Of a DNA stretch of 19,214 nucleotides, positions 8,401-17,249 are shown one piece after another. A program made the translations under genes and the position numbers. Origin of the DNA: an uncultured Bacteroidales bacterium (lineage in GTDB: Bacteria; Bacteroidota; Bacteroidia; Bacteroidales; UBA932); assembly GCA_937900465.1 (NCBI GenBank), contig CALCEJ010000082.1, positions 1 to 19,214 on the forward strand, read 5' to 3'. The notes below the pieces were generated by a model. It did not search any database, was not told the origin of the DNA, and saw only the letters and a program-made list of their open reading frames with translations. The first letter of the stretch is position 1. Each line of letters opens with the position of its first letter.

Positions 8401-10160
8401 CCTTCTTCCTCAAGCCAGTATTGGGTGGACTGCTCATTGCTGGAACCGTCCTTGTGAACATTCATATTGGAAATATATTCCGCACGACCGGGATTGTAAA
8501 TAAGGAGCGAGGTGTGGTCCTCATCACCCGGCAGGTTGTGGTTAAACGGAATATTCTGGGGCGGAAGTCCGTCTCCGCTGTGCATTTCCGTAAGGAATAC
8601 CTTGACATAAGGGTCAGCCATCACATCATCGCTTATCGGCACCACATAAAAATTGGTAACCATTTTCTCGGAAGAACCCGTAATGGTAATGGACTGACCG
8701 TGTTTGGAGTACGAAACAACCGGATTCCCTTCACCGTCCACGGACTCTGTCATCTGGACCAGGATAAAGTGGTCGTTGTTCAGCTGAAGGGTAAGGTCGT
8801 TGGCGTTGAGGGTTTCCATCGTAAGCATAGGCGAATACATCGGTTTGCCAACCGATCCGCCGCCCTCGTAACCGTAAGCCACCACAAGCCAGGTGTCATC
8901 CCAGGTCCACGACATACGGTCAATATCGTAGCGCAGCCAGGGCTTTTCGTACCTGAACTCCGTACTTCCCTCGGTCTTGAATGCGAATCTGTCGTTACCG
9001 GCGATCCAGGGAAGGACGGTTGGCTGCACCACCAGACGGCCGCCGATGAAATAACCGTAAACGGTCCAGCTGTGGTTGCGCGTGAAATCTCCTTCGGCTT
9101 CCATTGTAAAGCTGGCCGATTTTGTCTTCATAGAAAGGCCGGAACCTACCGTGTAGGTTATGGTCCCCGTAAGCTTTTTGTCCGTTTCCCTAAGGTAGGT
9201 AAGACCCCACTGGGTAAGAGCTCCGGAAGTGATGCCTCCGCTAATCAGATCGTCATACTCCTGGGCGGTCATACCGGTCTGGTACATATAATCTCCCGGC
9301 GCAGGACTCTCTCCAAGAGCCGTTGGGAGCGCACCGTCAGAGGGATAAGTCTTGGAAAGGACATCATACCCCGCCGTGCCGATGTCAAAGAGTTTTGTTC
9401 CGTAAGAGTGACCAGAGTATGTACTCTCCGTAAAGAGCTTTTCCTCTTTGCCGATTTCCCCTGAAAGGGTGATTCCGGTAACGTGGAATTCATCCACCGG
9501 TGTACCGCTTTCTGTCATCTGGGAGAATACAAAGCGAAGCTTGGAGACTGCCCGTGTCAAGGTAAGGGTTGAAACGCTAAGAACAGGGAAGTCTCCGGTA
9601 ACGGTCTGGGAGGTCGCAAGCCCGGCCATAGGAAGGCCTTCTGCGGGGACCTCGGATGTAAGGCTGCTTACGCCGAAAATGTCTCCCTCAAGCACAAAAT
9701 CCCTTAAGTCAGCAGGGGTAACCTTTGACCAGTCTCCTGCGGCATATGAGAATTTATCAATTGTAAAGCCGGCCGATGCTGCATTTACCACCGCATATAC
9801 GTCCACATTGGGCTTTTCGTCCACAAAATCCTTGTCCACGGGGATTGTGAAACGGGTCTCGTGGCCGGTACTGAGACCGGTCGCGGCAAGGGCGTCACTG
9901 TCAAGAAGGCGGTACCCGACAAGACCGGCTGTGGTAGTGGCTCCTTCCCGGAAAACCCATATCTGGAGGGAAGTCACCCTGCGCTCCGCCTCCAGGGCGG
10001 CTTCAAGCCCTGTTTCCGCGCGTGTTATGGCAGCTTCCGGAATATACACGCGGACGTTGAGGTTTCCGCTCTCCGAGCGATAGAAAAGAGGGTCACGGAA
10101 GCATCCTGCAACGGTTACCGCTGCAAAAACTATGGCCGATATTATCCGCGCTGCTCTCAT
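8397..10160 (-). CDS. Fimbrillin-like minor subunit lipoprotein
   Basis: This is a 587-aa lipoprotein (VAGC, Cys20). The ATG at 10160 was chosen over an in-frame start at 10202 because it begins directly at the signal peptide and sits two bases after the upstream stop. The N-terminal half has fimbrial lipoprotein signatures: ITSLQIWVF-like strand pattern (RRVTSLQIWVFREG), GLPMAG near 174, and TLTRAVSKLRFVFS near 197. The latter matches the R-A-x-x-K strand seen in FimB/Mfa-type domains. LPWIAGNDRFAF near 382 ends this part. The last ~190 residues are a separate beta-rich domain without Cys. Overlap with the next gene suggests coupled translation. It is likely an accessory subunit linking the shaft to the tip protein; its exact role is unknown. 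Confidence 0.85.
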   Translation of the reverse strand: MRAARIISAIVFAAVTVAGCFRDPLFYRSESGNLNVRVYIPEAAITRAETGLEAALEAERRVTSLQIWVFREGATTTAGLVGYRLLDSDALAATGLSTGHETRFTIPVDKDFVDEKPNVDVYAVVNAASAGFTIDKFSYAAGDWSKVTPADLRDFVLEGDIFGVSSLTSEVPAEGLPMAGLATSQTVTGDFPVLSVSTLTLTRAVSKLRFVFSQMTESGTPVDEFHVTGITLSGEIGKEEKLFTESTYSGHSYGTKLFDIGTAGYDVLSKTYPSDGALPTALGESPAPGDYMYQTGMTAQEYDDLISGGITSGALTQWGLTYLRETDKKLTGTITYTVGSGLSMKTKSASFTMEAEGDFTRNHSWTVYGYFIGGRLVVQPTVLPWIAGNDRFAFKTEGSTEFRYEKPWLRYDIDRMSWTWDDTWLVVAYGYEGGGSVGKPMYSPMLTMETLNANDLTLQLNNDHFILVQMTESVDGEGNPVVSYSKHGQSITITGSSEKMVTNFYVVPISDDVMADPYVKVFLTEMHSGDGLPPQNIPFNHNLPGDEDHTSLLIYNPGRAEYISNMNVHKDGSSNEQSTQYWLEEEG

Positions 10161-10162
10161 CT

Positions 10163-12121
10163 TCAGTACAAGGGTATCTCTGCCGGGGTTGCCTGCACCC
10201 ATTCCAGCTGAGCGACCACGCCAATCTCAAGCTGGGGGTCACGGAGTTCAGGGATGGTGTTATAGGCCTTCGCAAGGCTGTTTACGCTGAAGGTAACCTT
10301 GGTTGTATGGTCGTGTACAAAAACTGCGGGGAGGTCATCTCCCGTGGTATTGTTGGCCTCGGAAAACTTCAGGATCGCGAGGAGGTAAAAACGGGTTCCT
10401 GCGGCAATCTTGTTGCCGTTGACCCCATAGAAATCACTGCCGCTGTTATTCTGGAATTCAAGGGCGAGATGAACGTCCTGGGAATCTTCAGTCTGGACCA
10501 CCAGGGTATGGACCGGTTTGAATGTAAGGGAGGCCGATGCTCCAGCAATATATGCCTTAGGGCTTGAGCCGTCATAGACCTCGTTGTCATAGACATAGTT
10601 GCCAAGGCCTTCCAGAAGCGGCTCAAAACCAAACGACTGGTTCTTCTGCTCACCAATGATGATTCCAGTAAGGGGATAACTGTCATTCCGGACGTCTATT
10701 GCCGTACCCTTGCTGTCAAGCAGCAGCTGGGTTCCGCCAGGGGACACAGCATAGTTCAGGTTAACTTCGAGCATTGCAACGCCATACTGGAGAGGGTCTT
10801 TGAGCGCAACAGATTCTGCTCCCTGAATCACAGAACTGGAGTATGTGTACTGACTGAAAATGTCGTTCCAGGTAACATTTGCACTCTTGTACTCTTCCAC
10901 GATGTCTCCATTATCAGAAGTCCTGAGAGTGCTGTTGGTCCAGTACCACAGGCTCGGCGGGTAACAATAGGAGCCGATGGGAGCAAGGGCGCTGCCAGTA
11001 GCAGGGGTCTGCTGTATGAACTGAGTTCCGTTCCACTGGATGGCAACGGAACCGGCCGGTATGCCGTAACTGTCCGGGAAATTTGCGTAATCCCCCTTCA
11101 GGGACACTGTTACGCTGTTTCCGGCACCGGTAACATCCACATAAGTACTGTTGTTAATCCGGGAGCGGATTTCCTGGGCAAGTTCCTGGACAAAATAGAA
11201 TTCATTCTCAGTTGCATACCGGCTACTCGAAGAATACCACGTTTGATAATATGAATTACTCACACTTTGATCCGAAGCAACCGAGTATAGCGAATTATAT
11301 AGGTATGAGAGCATCTGTGACAAACCATCACTTCCTCCTGAGAATCCCAGATTATCGTTGGTAAGGAAATTGAACGCGTTATTAAGAGTCCCGAAATTAC
11401 TGTAACTGGTCGGATTGCTCCACGTGTACGTCCAGGTTCTCTGGGAGCCTCTGTATTCATAGCCTGTCTGAGACACCGTAGCCCCGGCAATATTGTTGAG
11501 ATACGCCAGAAGCCCGTTTATAACGTTCTGGAAAGATGTCTCATTGGCTGATGTAATGAAGGGCTCCAGGGTAAAGGAAATGTCCGCAGGGGTTTCTGCA
11601 CTCCCAAGGCCATACCCGCGGAGAACTCCGTTACGGCGTTTGAAAGCAACTGAATCAGGGGATATGCTCACGGATTCATCTGCTGCCTGCCCGTAAACGA
11701 GCATCGAGGCCGTACCGCGGCGCATATATACGTCCTTGTAGAGATGGGAATTATTGGAGCGCACAAGGCCCTCAAAATCCCCATCCTGGGCCGAATCACC
11801 GAAACTGTTAGGGATTCCCTGCTGGGGAAGAAGAAGGTTGGGACCGATCCTCGTATCAGAGCCGTTGACCGCACGGGCTGCCCTGAAAGGGATGGCGTAA
11901 ATTTCTTTGATTCCACGGAAAGAGGCCTCCGTGGCATCGGCCTGGGTGACAGCCTGGGACATCTTGGTCCGGGACTTGACAGTCCCGACAGAAAGGGACA
12001 GCGGAAGGCACACTTCCTCCCCCTCCAAGACAAAGACTTCCGGTGACTGCAGGGGATCCAAGGCAGTACAACCGGAAAGGCACGCAGCCGCAAGAAGCCA
12101 TATTAGAAGGTGCCTTCTCAT
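10163..12121 (-). CDS. Second fimbrillin, paralogue of the major subunit
   Basis: This is a 652-aa lipoprotein (lipobox LSGC, Cys18). It is clearly paralogous to the protein at 13189-15459: TKMSQAVTQADATEASFRGIKEIY here against TKMSAANTQA...TFRGMEEVSL there. Other matched pairs are YPPSLWYWTNSTLRTSD with FPAELVYFGNSPVRVTD, SVALKDPLQYGVAML with SVAMQKDINYGTSLL, LTGIIIGEQKN with LTGIIIGGAIN, and a shared C-terminal strand region ending IPELRDPQLEIGVV with VPDLRSSEISLGLS. The Lys53-Met54-Ser55 site corresponds to Lys57-Met58-Ser59 of the paralogue and may be the processing point. The gap from the anchor gene is 5 bases, with a purine-rich AAAGAAG before the ATG. It is probably a minor shaft or adaptor subunit that enters the fibre by the same donor-strand mechanism. 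Confidence 0.88.
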   Translation of the reverse strand: MRRHLLIWLLAAACLSGCTALDPLQSPEVFVLEGEEVCLPLSLSVGTVKSRTKMSQAVTQADATEASFRGIKEIYAIPFRAARAVNGSDTRIGPNLLLPQQGIPNSFGDSAQDGDFEGLVRSNNSHLYKDVYMRRGTASMLVYGQAADESVSISPDSVAFKRRNGVLRGYGLGSAETPADISFTLEPFITSANETSFQNVINGLLAYLNNIAGATVSQTGYEYRGSQRTWTYTWSNPTSYSNFGTLNNAFNFLTNDNLGFSGGSDGLSQMLSYLYNSLYSVASDQSVSNSYYQTWYSSSSRYATENEFYFVQELAQEIRSRINNSTYVDVTGAGNSVTVSLKGDYANFPDSYGIPAGSVAIQWNGTQFIQQTPATGSALAPIGSYCYPPSLWYWTNSTLRTSDNGDIVEEYKSANVTWNDIFSQYTYSSSVIQGAESVALKDPLQYGVAMLEVNLNYAVSPGGTQLLLDSKGTAIDVRNDSYPLTGIIIGEQKNQSFGFEPLLEGLGNYVYDNEVYDGSSPKAYIAGASASLTFKPVHTLVVQTEDSQDVHLALEFQNNSGSDFYGVNGNKIAAGTRFYLLAILKFSEANNTTGDDLPAVFVHDHTTKVTFSVNSLAKAYNTIPELRDPQLEIGVVAQLEWVQATPAEIPLY

Positions 12122-12126
12122 CTTCT

Positions 12127-13179
12127 TTACAGCTCTATTTCGTGTTGCTGTCCTGCCTGCCAGTCAATCTCTACGCTGACGGCGATGTCAGGATCCTCCG
12201 GCTGGACGGCTCCGTTATTAAGCGCCTTGACTTTGAAAACCTTGAGCTGTCCTGCCCTCAGGGGCTTGGTGACACCCAGTTTGGTTTCAGTTACTGTACC
12301 ATCGACAAGAGTGGCGTATGCGCGGATCTGCCAGAGGGAATTGGCTGCATTTTCGGAAATGAAGGGATCTGTGGTTTCGAAAATGCTCCTGGTGGGCCTT
12401 GTATCCCTGGAAGGATAGTTCACAGAGGCAAAGCACATACCGCCGGGAGTGGAAATATCAAGTTTGTCAGTCTTGACTATGGACGAGAACTTGAAGCGGT
12501 AGGTGCTGTCGCAGACATTGAAATCCGTGGCAAAGCCCGTCATATGGACCTTGAGGTCTCTGATGCCGCTGCCAAGGGTATCTACCACTATGGCGGTAGC
12601 GCAGTTTGCCATATAAAGGCTCACGTCAAAAGTCTGGTCAATGCCTTCAAGGACGTCCATCGGAAGCCTCGCGGTGAAAAGACCGGTTTTGTGGGTGCCG
12701 ATGGAATCTGCAATCTCCTGATGGAGCACGGCCGTATGGCAGTGATCGTCCTCCTGGAGTGTCACAAGGTCGTTTTCCACAACGTTTGCGACAGCGGTGT
12801 GCATATACTTGTGAACGGGAATATAGAGGGTGTAACTGCTCTGGTTGGCGTCCATTATATGGGCCTCGTGGTGGAGCCTCACGGAGTCTTCAGCAACGTC
12901 GTAGAAGGAAAGGTCCACGTCGTGGGCAAAGTCCGTGAATATATTCTTGAGGTATTTCTTGAGAGCGGCCGCAGACGCAACGTCGACGTCCGTGGAGAGT
13001 TCCGTCTCAAGCTGGGTCTTGAGCTCCGTGGTCATATTGGTGATAAGGCGGAGCTCGTAGTTTATCATATAGTCCGTCTCGCAGTCACTGAGGTTCTCGT
13101 CCACCAGGCTGCAGCCCTGGGAAAGCAGGGCGGCAGCCGTGGCGGCAAGAGCCAAAAGTGTATGACGGAATAACTTCAT
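12127..13179 (-). CDS. FimB/Mfa2-family pilus anchor lipoprotein
   Basis: This 350-aa lipoprotein matches the FimB/Mfa2 anchor family (PF08842 type). The lipid Cys23 is followed by SLVDENLSDC, the characteristic second Cys a few residues downstream (Cys33). Further family-like segments are YTLYIPVHKYMH (116-127) and LFTARLPMDVLEGIDQTFDVSLYMANCATAIVVDT (starting at 167). The lipobox is slightly off consensus (SQGC). Mfa2 and FimB in Porphyromonas gingivalis hold the growing fibre on the outer membrane and limit its length. The position right after the major fimbrillin, with a 9-base gap, is the same as in mfa1-mfa2 and supports the call. Length is in the usual range. Confidence 0.9.
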   Translation of the reverse strand: MKLFRHTLLALAATAAALLSQGCSLVDENLSDCETDYMINYELRLITNMTTELKTQLETELSTDVDVASAAALKKYLKNIFTDFAHDVDLSFYDVAEDSVRLHHEAHIMDANQSSYTLYIPVHKYMHTAVANVVENDLVTLQEDDHCHTAVLHQEIADSIGTHKTGLFTARLPMDVLEGIDQTFDVSLYMANCATAIVVDTLGSGIRDLKVHMTGFATDFNVCDSTYRFKFSSIVKTDKLDISTPGGMCFASVNYPSRDTRPTRSIFETTDPFISENAANSLWQIRAYATLVDGTVTETKLGVTKPLRAGQLKVFKVKALNNGAVQPEDPDIAVSVEIDWQAGQQHEIEL

Positions 13180-13188
13180 CTCAGATGA

Positions 13189-15459
13189 TTACTCGCCAAG
13201 AACTACGTCGTCGAAGGAAAGACCGGTTTCCCAAACGATATCCACGGAAAGACCAAGGGAAATTTCCGAAGAACGGAGATCCGGAACAGTCACGTAAGCG
13301 TGCTGCAGGGAAGTGGCGCCGATCTTGAACTTGGCGGTAGTCATAAAGTCCTGGATGAATACGCGGGACGCTTCAATGGTAGAACCGTCGGAGGCGTAAG
13401 GAGGCAGGCTGTAATTGGTTGCGGTACGGGTAGGGAACGTCATTCCGGCAGGATCGAGTTTACCGGTAAGATAGAAGGTGCCGCCCTTGCGAACCTTGTT
13501 TGCGTGTCCCCAGAAGTCCTTTGCGTTGTTGGTGAACTCAAGGGCGACGTAAACGGGAGACTGGGCGTCGTCAGCGAGTGCTGAGTTCCAGTTATCCCAG
13601 ACGAGGGTGTAAACGGGCTGGGACTCTGTGCCCACGGTCTTTGAGATAGCGCCGTTTTCTACCACTCCGTCGTAGACAAGATAGTCATAGGTGCTGCCCT
13701 TGTTTACGAAATTCCAACCGACAGTGTTGATGGCTCCGCCAATGATAATGCCAGTGAGCTCGAAGGAATCATCAGCAACAGTAATGGTATTGTTAGCCTC
13801 AGTTGCGCCGAAGCGTTCAAGCTGGATTGCGGCATTGTTGTCCTCAAGGGTGGCTGCGCTGTACTGCACGGTAGTCTTAAGGAGCGAGGTTCCGTAGTTG
13901 ATATCCTTCTGCATAGCAACGCTGCGGGTAGTGGACTTAACATTGCCGTTCTTGGTCCAACCGGTAGAACCGGCAAGTTCTCCGGTAGCCCAAGTCGCGT
14001 CGTTGTCCCACGTAGCAACAGTGTAAGGATAGTGATTGGTCTCGTGAGAATCATCGGTCACACGGACGGGGCTGTTGCCAAAGTAAACAAGTTCCGCGGG
14101 GAACAGATACTTGGAAATAAGGGCTGTTCCGCTTACGCCGCCGCCCATTCCGTAGCTGGGAATCTCAGTCTTGTAAGCCCAGGTCTTGGTGGCAGGAGTG
14201 TAGTTGAGGATGGCTGCACCCATAGGCAAATTGATGTTGGCAGGGAATGATGCAATATCCTGAACGTGGGAGAAGTTGGAAAGGGAAGTTCCGTACACGT
14301 TGGTCACAACGGCGTTCTTAATTGTAGCTAAAGGCCTGTAGATGACCGGTATAGTGCTGGTGTTGAAGCTTGTGGAAAGGATATCGATGATACGCCTTGC
14401 AAGCAGGATGGCGACCTCTCCCTGCCAGAAGGAAGGAGTGGTGTTGCTAACGCGCTGTGCCAGCTGGAAGATATCGGTTACAAGGTACTGAAGGGCACCA
14501 CCGGAGCCGGCGCGAAGTTCAACGCCGCCGCCCATTGTACGAATGTTTGTAAGTTCTGCGTGAGCCTGGCCCAGAATTTCCTCAAGGGGACTCATAAAGA
14601 CGTCGTTTGAGGGATCTGCGTCATTGTTCAGGATATACTTTTCTCCAAGATCGGGCCACGTAACGGAGCCGATATAGAAGGTCTTGCCTGCATATGTGCC
14701 GGTGCCGGCTGCGCCATTGGCGGGAAGGGCGGCCTTCTGGGCGGCATCCATACCGGAAACATCCAGAACATCGGTAGCCTCATTGGTCACGGGATAATAG
14801 AAAGCATAACGGAGGTCACGGTCCGCGGCCGCACCGTCTACGCCGGCTGTGTACTCCTTAAGACCGGCATTTGACAGAGCCGTAAGGCAGGCGCTGACAA
14901 GGGCTGCTGTCTCGTTGAAGATAGTCTGGTTCTCAGCCGTCATACGGGGATCAATGGTGAAGGAAGTGTTGTTTGCATCCTCATCAATGTTCATTGTGAT
15001 GCTTCCGACTGCGTCTGAGGAACTGGCACCCTTAGGAGCCTTACCGTAGAAAAGAAGAGTGTTGGTTCCAACAGGAAGGGCAAGCTCGATGACGCGGCGG
15101 GAGTTGGACTCAGAGATACTGCCGGTACTCAGAAGCTGGCCAAGGCTGTAGGAGCGCTTTGCCTCGGAAAGAGTGGCAAGGTCATAAAGGTGTGAACCGT
15201 TTGAACCAAGCTCGTATGCCATCAGGGAAACTTCTTCCATACCGCGGAAAGTCTCTGAGGTAGTAGCCTGGGTGTTAGCGGCACTCATCTTGGTGGAGGG
15301 GGTGTTGGCTGTGGAGACATTAAGTACAAACTGGGTCTTCACAGTGCCGTCGGCCCTGTTGTAAGTAGGGTTGTCTGCAACCTGGGCTTCCCTGGCGCAA
15401 GACGCCAGAGCGGCTACGACAACAGCGCCCGCAAGGGCTGATTTGAATAATTTGTTCAT
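13189..15459 (-). CDS. Major fimbrillin (type V pilus structural subunit)
   Basis: This is a 756-aa lipoprotein precursor. The signal peptide ends in ALASC (Cys21). The mature N-terminal region VKTQFVLNVST...TKMSAANTQA...FRGMEEVSLMAYE (40-88) is typical of Bacteroidales FimA/Mfa1-type major subunits. In type V pili a protease removes the lipidated N-terminal strand and opens a groove that the C-terminal strand of the next subunit fills. The conserved Lys57-Met58 in TKMS, shared with the paralogue at 10163-12121, is a good candidate site (inference). Other landmarks are FPAELVYFGNSPVRV near 456, SVAMQKDINYG near 514, LTGIIIGGA near 566 and VYVALEFTNNAKDFWG near 635. It is the second gene of the operon and precedes the anchor, the usual place for the main subunit. 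At 756 aa it is longer than P. gingivalis Mfa1. Confidence 0.9.
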   Translation of the reverse strand: MNKLFKSALAGAVVVAALASCAREAQVADNPTYNRADGTVKTQFVLNVSTANTPSTKMSAANTQATTSETFRGMEEVSLMAYELGSNGSHLYDLATLSEAKRSYSLGQLLSTGSISESNSRRVIELALPVGTNTLLFYGKAPKGASSSDAVGSITMNIDEDANNTSFTIDPRMTAENQTIFNETAALVSACLTALSNAGLKEYTAGVDGAAADRDLRYAFYYPVTNEATDVLDVSGMDAAQKAALPANGAAGTGTYAGKTFYIGSVTWPDLGEKYILNNDADPSNDVFMSPLEEILGQAHAELTNIRTMGGGVELRAGSGGALQYLVTDIFQLAQRVSNTTPSFWQGEVAILLARRIIDILSTSFNTSTIPVIYRPLATIKNAVVTNVYGTSLSNFSHVQDIASFPANINLPMGAAILNYTPATKTWAYKTEIPSYGMGGGVSGTALISKYLFPAELVYFGNSPVRVTDDSHETNHYPYTVATWDNDATWATGELAGSTGWTKNGNVKSTTRSVAMQKDINYGTSLLKTTVQYSAATLEDNNAAIQLERFGATEANNTITVADDSFELTGIIIGGAINTVGWNFVNKGSTYDYLVYDGVVENGAISKTVGTESQPVYTLVWDNWNSALADDAQSPVYVALEFTNNAKDFWGHANKVRKGGTFYLTGKLDPAGMTFPTRTATNYSLPPYASDGSTIEASRVFIQDFMTTAKFKIGATSLQHAYVTVPDLRSSEISLGLSVDIVWETGLSFDDVVLGE

Positions 15460-15477
15460 AATATAAATAATATTTGT
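15460..15477 (-). promoter_or_regulatory. A/T-rich translation leader of the major fimbrillin
   Basis: The 18 bases between the upstream stop and the fimbrillin ATG contain almost only A and T (ending TATTTATATT) and no purine-rich Shine-Dalgarno sequence. Bacteroidota genes with strong translation often have such unstructured A/T leaders. The spacing fixes the start codon. Confidence 0.4.
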
Positions 15478-17178
15478 TTATTTTCTCTTCTTTCTTGCTT
15501 TGTTGTCCTTCTCAATCTCCTCATTCATAGCTCCCTGGGAGCGTTTACGCTCCGTATACTCCTTGTACTTGAGGAGGAACTCATTTGCTCCTTCAATATT
15601 GGAACGGGCACAGTCGCTGCCCATCTCATCAGCCTTCCGGAGCATCTCCAGGGCATCCTGCGCCATAAGGGTATCCATCCTCTCGACCTCCACGGCAGCC
15701 CCGAACTTTGCTATGCCGTAAGCATTTGCGGCCTCAGCGTCTTTCCGGGCACGGTCCAGATATTCGGCGCGGCTTTCATAGGCCTCCAGCGCATCGCTGT
15801 ACTTGCGGGCGCGGATAAGGGCGTTGATGCGGTTGAGCCCCTCTGCCACGGTATCCGGTTTCGAATAATAATATATATGTACGTAACCGGAATTACGCTG
15901 GTCCTTGAGGATATCCTCCTTGAGTGCTTTGTAAAGGTCCCTGTCAGCCTTCATCTTCTTCTCCCGCTTCTCGGGATCGGGCTCATTGTCCATCATATCG
16001 AGGAGCCACTGGGCCTGCTTGCCGGTAAGTCCCTTCCCGCCATCAGGGATAAGGGCCTCTAACTGGCGGCGGAACCACGGCCACGCCTCTCCCCTGCCGG
16101 CAGCCTCGACCTGTGAGTCCTTAAGCCCAAGTTCCCTCACGACATACTGCTTGAGAGCATTTGCACGGCCCTCACCGAGCCATTTGTTGTGCTTCCACTC
16201 ACCCTCCACGGAGGCAAGGCCTACAAGCTGGATAAGGGCAAGGGAATCGCGGGAATCCGCGACTATCTTCCGGCTTACGTCGAGAATCTCTTCAAGGACC
16301 TCGGCGTTATTTGAGAAATTTTGGAAGAGGGTTATGCTGTCGAGGGGAAAATGGACATAGCGGACGCTGTCCATCGGGGCATTGATTATCTCATCTACCG
16401 TGCGGTAATTCCCGATGGGGGTAACCCAATGCTCCTTTTCAGCTATTTCCCGGGCAGATGTCTTTTCAGGGGCGATTTCCTTAACCTGAGCTACCATAAG
16501 CAGCGGGCGGATGAGCTCGACTGTATCAATCTGGGAAACAAGTTCCAACCACTCGTGATGGGGAAGGACATTGTAAGCAATATTGAGTCCGAGCTTAGGG
16601 ACCATAACAAGCTTGCGTTCTTCTCCCAGGCGGGTTCCGCAATGGTCGCACTCAAATTTATCGTAAGCGGCAAGGCCTGCGCCCACTCCGGCTTCAGCCT
16701 CAATGCGCCAATGCTTCCCTATCCACCAGGAATAGCCCGCGAAGAGTCCGGCGCCGAAGAAATCACCCTGCAGCCTGTGGTCTGCCACTTCAGGATAAAG
16801 GCCCAGGGGGAATTTTACGTTTCCTACGTTATAGTGAGTATAAACAAAATCAGCTCCGGTAAAGAAACCGTCGTAAACTTGATCGAAATAGTAGCGGAAT
16901 TCAGGGACAAGTGCAAGATGCTTCCAGTGAGTAGTGTTTTCCACATAATCATTGTCCCAGAAAAAGAATCGCGGCCAGGGCTTCAGAGCAGCGTTTGCTC
17001 CAACGCTCATATGCTTTGCCAGAGGATATTCAACGCCGATATTGGGAGCGCCGGCGGCGTCCCAAAAGAGGTTGTTTCTGACCGAGATATCCTGCGGGAA
17101 AGCCACCTCGGAAACCGAGGCTACGGCACAAACCACAAGAAAACGCTTCAAGCTGTTGGAGATATGATGCTTCTTCAT
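15478..17178 (-). CDS. DUF3575/OmpA-like outer-membrane protein, first gene of the pilus operon
   Basis: This is a 566-aa exported protein. The ATG at 17178 (MKKHHISNSLKR) gives a proper signal peptide ending near residue 28; an upstream ATG at 17190 adds only four residues. Residues about 30-206 are a DUF3575-type barrel (NNLFWDAAGAPNIGVEYPL, LALVPEFRYYF, CDHCG with Cys177/Cys180, VPKLGLNIAYNV). Residues about 275-375 are OmpA-like (VHFPLDS, LVGLASVEG, NKWLGEGRANALKQYV). The rest is helical, with a TPR-like segment around 443-525 and a Lys/Glu/Arg-rich tail. DUF3575 proteins are commonly encoded at the head of Bacteroides fimbrial operons. The role is probably an outer-membrane and cell-wall platform for the pilus, but it is not proven for the family. 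It is followed after 18 bases by the major fimbrillin. Confidence 0.87.
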   Translation of the reverse strand: MKKHHISNSLKRFLVVCAVASVSEVAFPQDISVRNNLFWDAAGAPNIGVEYPLAKHMSVGANAALKPWPRFFFWDNDYVENTTHWKHLALVPEFRYYFDQVYDGFFTGADFVYTHYNVGNVKFPLGLYPEVADHRLQGDFFGAGLFAGYSWWIGKHWRIEAEAGVGAGLAAYDKFECDHCGTRLGEERKLVMVPKLGLNIAYNVLPHHEWLELVSQIDTVELIRPLLMVAQVKEIAPEKTSAREIAEKEHWVTPIGNYRTVDEIINAPMDSVRYVHFPLDSITLFQNFSNNAEVLEEILDVSRKIVADSRDSLALIQLVGLASVEGEWKHNKWLGEGRANALKQYVVRELGLKDSQVEAAGRGEAWPWFRRQLEALIPDGGKGLTGKQAQWLLDMMDNEPDPEKREKKMKADRDLYKALKEDILKDQRNSGYVHIYYYSKPDTVAEGLNRINALIRARKYSDALEAYESRAEYLDRARKDAEAANAYGIAKFGAAVEVERMDTLMAQDALEMLRKADEMGSDCARSNIEGANEFLLKYKEYTERKRSQGAMNEEIEKDNKARKKRK

Positions 17179-17187
17179 TTCGGGGTG

Positions 17188-17195
17188 CAAAGTTA
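17188..17195 (-). promoter_or_regulatory. Candidate -7 element of the pilus operon
   Basis: The minus strand reads TAACTTTG, a match to TAnnTTTG. No TTTG box lies 19-21 bases upstream, as is common for activator-dependent promoters. The drawback is position: a start site a few bases further on would leave only about five bases before the ATG at 17178. The true promoter may lie elsewhere, or the messenger may be nearly leaderless. Confidence 0.3.
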
Positions 17196-17249
17196 AAATT
17201 TTTAAAAAAAAACTTCAGCACCATTTCGAAGTCCGATGCCCCCGGTTTG

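Noticed and set aside
8421..9464. Long plus-strand open frame (347 codons) opposite the 587-aa fimbrial gene
   Set aside because: It is fully antisense to a coupled operon gene; its His/Arg/Val-rich translation shows no recognisable domain.
10161..10202. Upstream start for the 587-aa fimbrial lipoprotein
   Set aside because: It would add 14 residues before the signal peptide and overlap the previous gene by 40 bases; the ATG at 10160 fits both lipobox and spacing.
12043..13173. Long plus-strand open frame (376 codons) opposite the anchor gene
   Set aside because: It is antisense to a well-supported FimB/Mfa2-type gene, has no signal, domain or promoter, and reads as the low-stop shadow frame of a G/C-richer coding strand.
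16321..17196. Plus-strand open frame opposite the DUF3575/OmpA gene
   Set aside because: It is antisense to a gene with clear domains and a signal peptide, and nothing supports its expression.
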